64,000 nucleotides of DNA from Amoebidium appalachense (lineage: Eukaryota; Ichthyosporea), in NCBI GenBank assembly GCA_963693365.1, contig CAVNZM010000005.1, positions 4,092,001-4,156,000 on the forward strand, read 5' to 3'. The notes beneath the pieces are model-generated. The model was not told the origin of the DNA. It was given only the letters and a program-made list of their open reading frames with translations, and made no database searches. Made by a program: the position numbers and the translations under genes. Each line of letters opens with the position of its first letter. Position 1 is the stretch's first letter. Shown one piece after another: positions 56,970 to 64,000 of this stretch.

Positions 56970-59202
56970 GGCCACTGAGGATGGAGGCCGTAGGGCCAAT
57001 TCAGCCACAGCTATGGGTGACAACGACCCGCCTGGCACACGGTCAGGCCGGCACACATTACAGACAGGTAACTCGACAGATTCAGGACTCAACAGAGGAT
57101 CGAGCAACAATTCATCGGCGAGCACTCCGGGCCTCTCTGTGCCAACATGGAGGGCACCGCCTGTAGGCGTGGAGGCACAAAGGTCTTCCCGTCCACGTGC
57201 GCTGGCTGCGGCAGCGGCACCACCGAGCGCGGACAGAGGGAACCTCTCCGATGATCCCGCGTCGAAAATCCAGTTGCCGAAGAAGAGAAAGGGACGTAGG
57301 CCGCCATGGGGCGCACTGACGGGGCCCAACCCTATCAAGGGAGCCTCGGGGGATGGGATGGAGCCGCACGACCTGCACATGAAGCAGATACAACAGCAGC
57401 TGGAGGGTCATCTGCCCCAGTACCTCCTGCAACAACAGAAGAGGGAGGAGGAGCAGCGACAGCGCGAAATGGCTGAGAGACAATTAGTGCAGCAAAGGTT
57501 GTCGGTGCGCGTCGCCGCTGGCACCCTCCGGAAACTACCAGCACTTTTGCCTCTTGGGGCCGCGGCGCCCGGGCATGGTAACGCCACCGGGACGGGACAA
57601 AACATCGGGCCACCAACCGTGAGGAGGATTTCTTCATCGCAATCGCAGGCAACACACCCGAGTCATCGCGACGATCGTGCGGCATCCGATAGCGAGAGTA
57701 GCGAGATACGTCATCCGTTACCCGACCCGCCATCCGGCCCGCATTCGTGTGAGTTGCCGAAGTGGCCGGACATATACGACCCTCCGGACGGGTGTCGGTG
57801 CTTGGGGGGCTGCTATCCAGGCTGGTTGGGGCAGACGTTTGGCTCTAAAAGGTGCCAGAAGTGCTTTCCGGCACGGGCGGCCAGTTCGGAATCTGTCGAG
57901 GTATCCGGTCGGCATGGGGGCACACATCAGCCGGGCGATAACACGCGAGAACGTCGGGGATCGTTAAGGGATAATTCAAGTGTTCACGGGCCGGCGCCCG
58001 TTAAACATTTGGGGTCACGGTCTAGCGGCGAGGTAGAGATGGCGGAAGTTAAGCCACCGTTGGGAATCAACGCACACACGGCAAGCAGGAAACCCTCGCT
58101 GATGAGCGTCGACGGCCCAACGAGTCATTACATAGGGGATGAACGGTCGTTTGGGGGTGATATGGCGATGGGAGGGGATGGCTTCAGCGACATACTCGGT
58201 AGATTATCACCCCGGAGCAGTTCGCATTGGCATGGGGAGGGACAGGGTCGCCAACACCAACACCTACCCGGGCGTCACAGCAGACACCAACACGACTACC
58301 CGCACCGCGACCACCCACGGCGTGACTATACTAGTAGACACCACGACGACAATGGGATGTTTTCGGATATGGGACATACACGTGCTCGGGGGGAGAGTGA
58401 AGATATGCTGCACCATTCAACTCATAGGCACGGGGACTTGCCGGATCGCTACGGGCGGCAACATGGGCACCGAGATATAGACGACCCGATACAGCGCCTA
58501 GACAGGGCATATGAGGCGTTTTTCCAGCCACGGCACTCCCGGGCCCAGGGAAACCCTTTGCATGGGCCACAGGTGCAACACCGCGACGGCCCCCGACACC
58601 ACCGTCACATTTCATTGGCCCGGGACGACCTTGAATCCGACAGGCGATTGGTGGGAAGTCACGACAGTGTTTTGGTGCGAGAAATGGGGCATGATGGCCC
58701 ACCAATCAAGCGCCATCGGCATCATTCCGACCATTCCTTATTCGGTCACCTGGGGGAAGGATATCCCGAGGACAGTAGGAGGTTTCCCCACGAGCGGTCT
58801 CGAACCCACACCTCCGAATGGGATAGCCCAAGCATGGCCACGATGGGGTTGGGTCGTGATTTCGAACCAATACGCAGCCACCGCGACACCGGGGGGGATA
58901 ATCTAATGCGCGACACGGGTAGCCCGCATGGTTTGAGCGGACTTTCGCGGGATATGGGGTCTGAGCTACTAATGGGGCTGCGGCACCAATCACACACCGT
59001 TGGGTCTGGGGGGAATTTTTCGCGGTCTGTGGATAGGGGCTTTAATAATGACATTGATTTGGCCCCACCCACGCGTTCGGCTGCTAACAGGGGCATGCAT
59101 TTGGGCCCGGACGGATCGTCACGCGAGAGAATGGGGAATTCGGGGCCTGGGCCGGATAGGGGTCTGAGGGATGCAAGAGGTATACGGGGGTGGCCCATGT
59201 AA
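56970..59202 (+). CDS. His/Arg-rich orphan protein with a six-cysteine cluster, long terminal exon (at least 729 aa)
   Basis: The first ATG of the frame is 57013 and the stop is at 59200-59202. The frame is open upstream to a good acceptor (CACCCTCCTAG before 56970, phase 2), so the true start may be in an unseen upstream exon. From ATG 57013: a Ser/Gly-rich start, a basic stretch PKKRKGRRPPW at 89-99 that looks like a nuclear localisation signal, a Gln/Glu/Arg-rich coiled coil at about 120-162, and a Cys cluster at 246-284 with spacing C-x14-C-x-C-x3-C-x13-C-x2-C and conserved-looking KWPDIYDPPDG between. A disordered His/Arg/Asp-rich half (about 380-600; HRDHPRRDY, RHHRHI) leads to a Gly/Arg end (DRGLRDARGIRGWPM). 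I know no family with this cluster. A metal-binding nuclear or RNA-associated protein is an inference. Confidence 0.75.
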
Positions 59203-60374
59203 TTCGGTAACTGACGGTGGACCTCTCCGGAATCCAAGTCGCAACTTACGTCAACTTGGCAACACGACGAAGACGGTGTCGTGGTAGGGACTGGGTTGTG
59301 TTAACGGTTACTATTGTTATTAAGTTAAGAGATGGGCCTTTGTGATTGGCTGTTTGACTGATTGGCTTGCTTCCCCGCCGTGTGTGTGTTTGTATGTGTG
59401 TGTGTGGGGGGGGGGGGGGGGGGGGATTATCATTGCCAATTTTTTTGTCAAGGCCTCAGTGAAACCAACTCGTCATCTCGGTGAGGGTAGTAAGAAGCTA
59501 CTGTAAGGTGTATGTACATAATGGTGCGGTGAAATGCAATTTTCAAGTTGTAAGAGTTGTTTAGCATGTATTTCTCTTTGTAAGTTGAAGTAAATCTTTG
59601 TCAGTTTGGCACCCCAGTCATGAGCCCTAGTGATATCTTTTGCTTTTGTACAGCTCATAGTATGTGAGTACATACACTTGATGAAAAAGTTTTGGAAAGT
59701 AACACTGGTAGATTAGGCTGGGGGTAATTCGGACATGTGTGATCGCGATCGTGCATTGCCGAAGGAAATTTCGGAATTTGCCATATTCGATCAGCCGGTC
59801 CCCCGCAATCTGGTAGATAGATTACTCGTACCCACCTAGTACCGAGGCTATATATTTGTGGGCAATCTGTGCGACATTTGGGCGCATACATTTTAGGGTA
59901 ATAGCACGTCGTTCTATGTTTGAAGTTTGGGTAGGTGGCTCAGTGATTTATTTTTGTGGTAGACTGTATGTTTTTGTTTTCTCCAGAGGCAATGCAGTAG
60001 CGCGCGGTGAGTAAACAGAATTAATTTATTTTATTTGGTTGGCTTGCCTCTCAGTGATGCTGAAACCATGGGGCGGGGTTTTTGTTTCGATTATCTGGTT
60101 ACCTATGTTACATGCAATGCCGCAGAGTTTAACTTCAAACCCATTTAGCATTAGATTTGCGGAGCAAAGATGGCATGTTTGTCCGGGAACCAATAAAATG
60201 ACCTTTTTAAATCTGTTTCGTCATTTTAAATTATGGATAAGGCTGCACTGTGGTGGTTCAGTTGGCCCATTATTAATGCAACGCGCTGCCCTAGATACTA
60301 CTAGAAGCCGCTTTACAGATCATCGATGTCTTCCAGCTGACTCCTCAGTCATCTGCACCACCGCGGATCCTCAA

Positions 60375-60412
<38 letters not shown>

Positions 60413-60868
60413 TTTCCCCGCCACCGCCGTCGCTGCTGCTGGAGCCGGACACGTGCATTCGGGCAAATTTCATAAACGTTACGGCAGTGTTGCTGCAATG
60501 CCGGTATGCACATGTGGTTATTGGGACAGAGCCAGTCTGCCTAATGAATGTGGATTGACGATAATCACGGTGGGGTTGGGGTTGGAGGGTTGGGGGGGTG
60601 CTCAGGTCAAAGTGATAATGATTATTATCCATGCTGAATAAATATCGGTCTGTGCTTGACGAAGCAGTGGCTCATACAAAAGAATATGTTGCTACAAGCC
60701 CCTTTAATGAAACGAAAACGTAATACTATGTTCATAATACAACACATTGATTAATATTTAAAATAGTTGACATATACCGGTAATCCCCATCGTTCCCACA
60801 TAAAACCCATATAATTTTTTTTTGAGTAGTCGATGTGTATAAACCGTTGTCACATCACTGATCCCGGC
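59203..60868. other. Convergent intergenic region, no gene seen
   Basis: 1.7 kb of mostly unique, AT-leaning sequence. It has a (GT)n/poly-G patch at 59380-59425 and poly-C at 60381-60412. A short segment 59988-60006 has exon-like borders (CTCCAG before, GTGAGT after) but no coding meaning. An AATAAA lies at 60637. It probably contains both 3' UTRs. Confidence 0.55.

Positions 60869-64000
<3,132 letters not shown>

Noticed and set aside
60039-60641. 200-codon frame starting at a TTG
   Set aside because: It crosses a poly-C tract, has no ATG at its start, and has the composition of noncoding DNA.

Overview
The window is nuclear DNA of an intron-rich eukaryote. Protein-coding genes are split into short exons (18 to 944 nt) with GT-AG introns. 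The introns and spacers are packed with long (CA)n/(GT)n, (CT)n/(GA)n, poly-C/poly-G and poly-A/poly-T tracts. The species cannot be fixed from this sequence. Two hints, both from memory, point to a plant-like or algal protist: the tRNA-Ala genes carry the ATCGATA T-loop familiar from plant nuclear tRNA-Ala, and the large TPR-J protein with an FG-rich N-terminus resembles the plant TPR15/TPR16 type more than the animal DNAJC7 type. Most lone open frames here are microsatellite artefacts (poly-Cys/Val, poly-His/Thr, poly-Pro, poly-Gly). I rebuilt genes by joining exons at splice sites with matching phases.

Layout, left to right. (1) 208-869, minus: first exon of a flavin-containing monooxygenase that runs off the left edge. 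(2) 1239-4782, plus: an unrecognised seven-exon gene, divergent from the first over about 370 bp. (3) 6681-23717, minus: a 21-exon gene for a predicted 1254-aa FG-rich, acidic, TPR and J-domain co-chaperone. Its intron 12 holds four tRNA-Ala(AGC) genes in the same orientation, and other introns hold copies of an interspersed repeat. (4) 24663-36959, plus, divergent from gene 3: a 12-exon gene for a predicted 509-aa protein with two PWWP domains. Its intron 9 contains a 732-bp inverted-repeat element with a target duplication. (5) 39198-51126, minus: a 13-exon gene for a predicted 362-aa protein with about four membrane segments, including an 18-nt and a 24-nt micro-exon. (6) About 51.1-57.0 kb: gene-poor DNA. 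(7) About 56970-59202, plus: a long terminal exon for a His/Arg-rich protein of at least 729 aa with one six-cysteine cluster. (8) 60869-64000, minus: the 3' half of a coiled-coil gene that continues past the right edge.

The genes do not form a pathway. The co-chaperone and the PWWP gene share a 945-bp divergent promoter region, as do the monooxygenase and gene 2 over 370 bp, so co-regulation is possible but not shown. The strongest unexplained signals are an interspersed repeat family always bordered by poly-G, a fixed polarity of C-run/A-run junctions, microsatellites that form splice sites, and the nested tRNA cluster.
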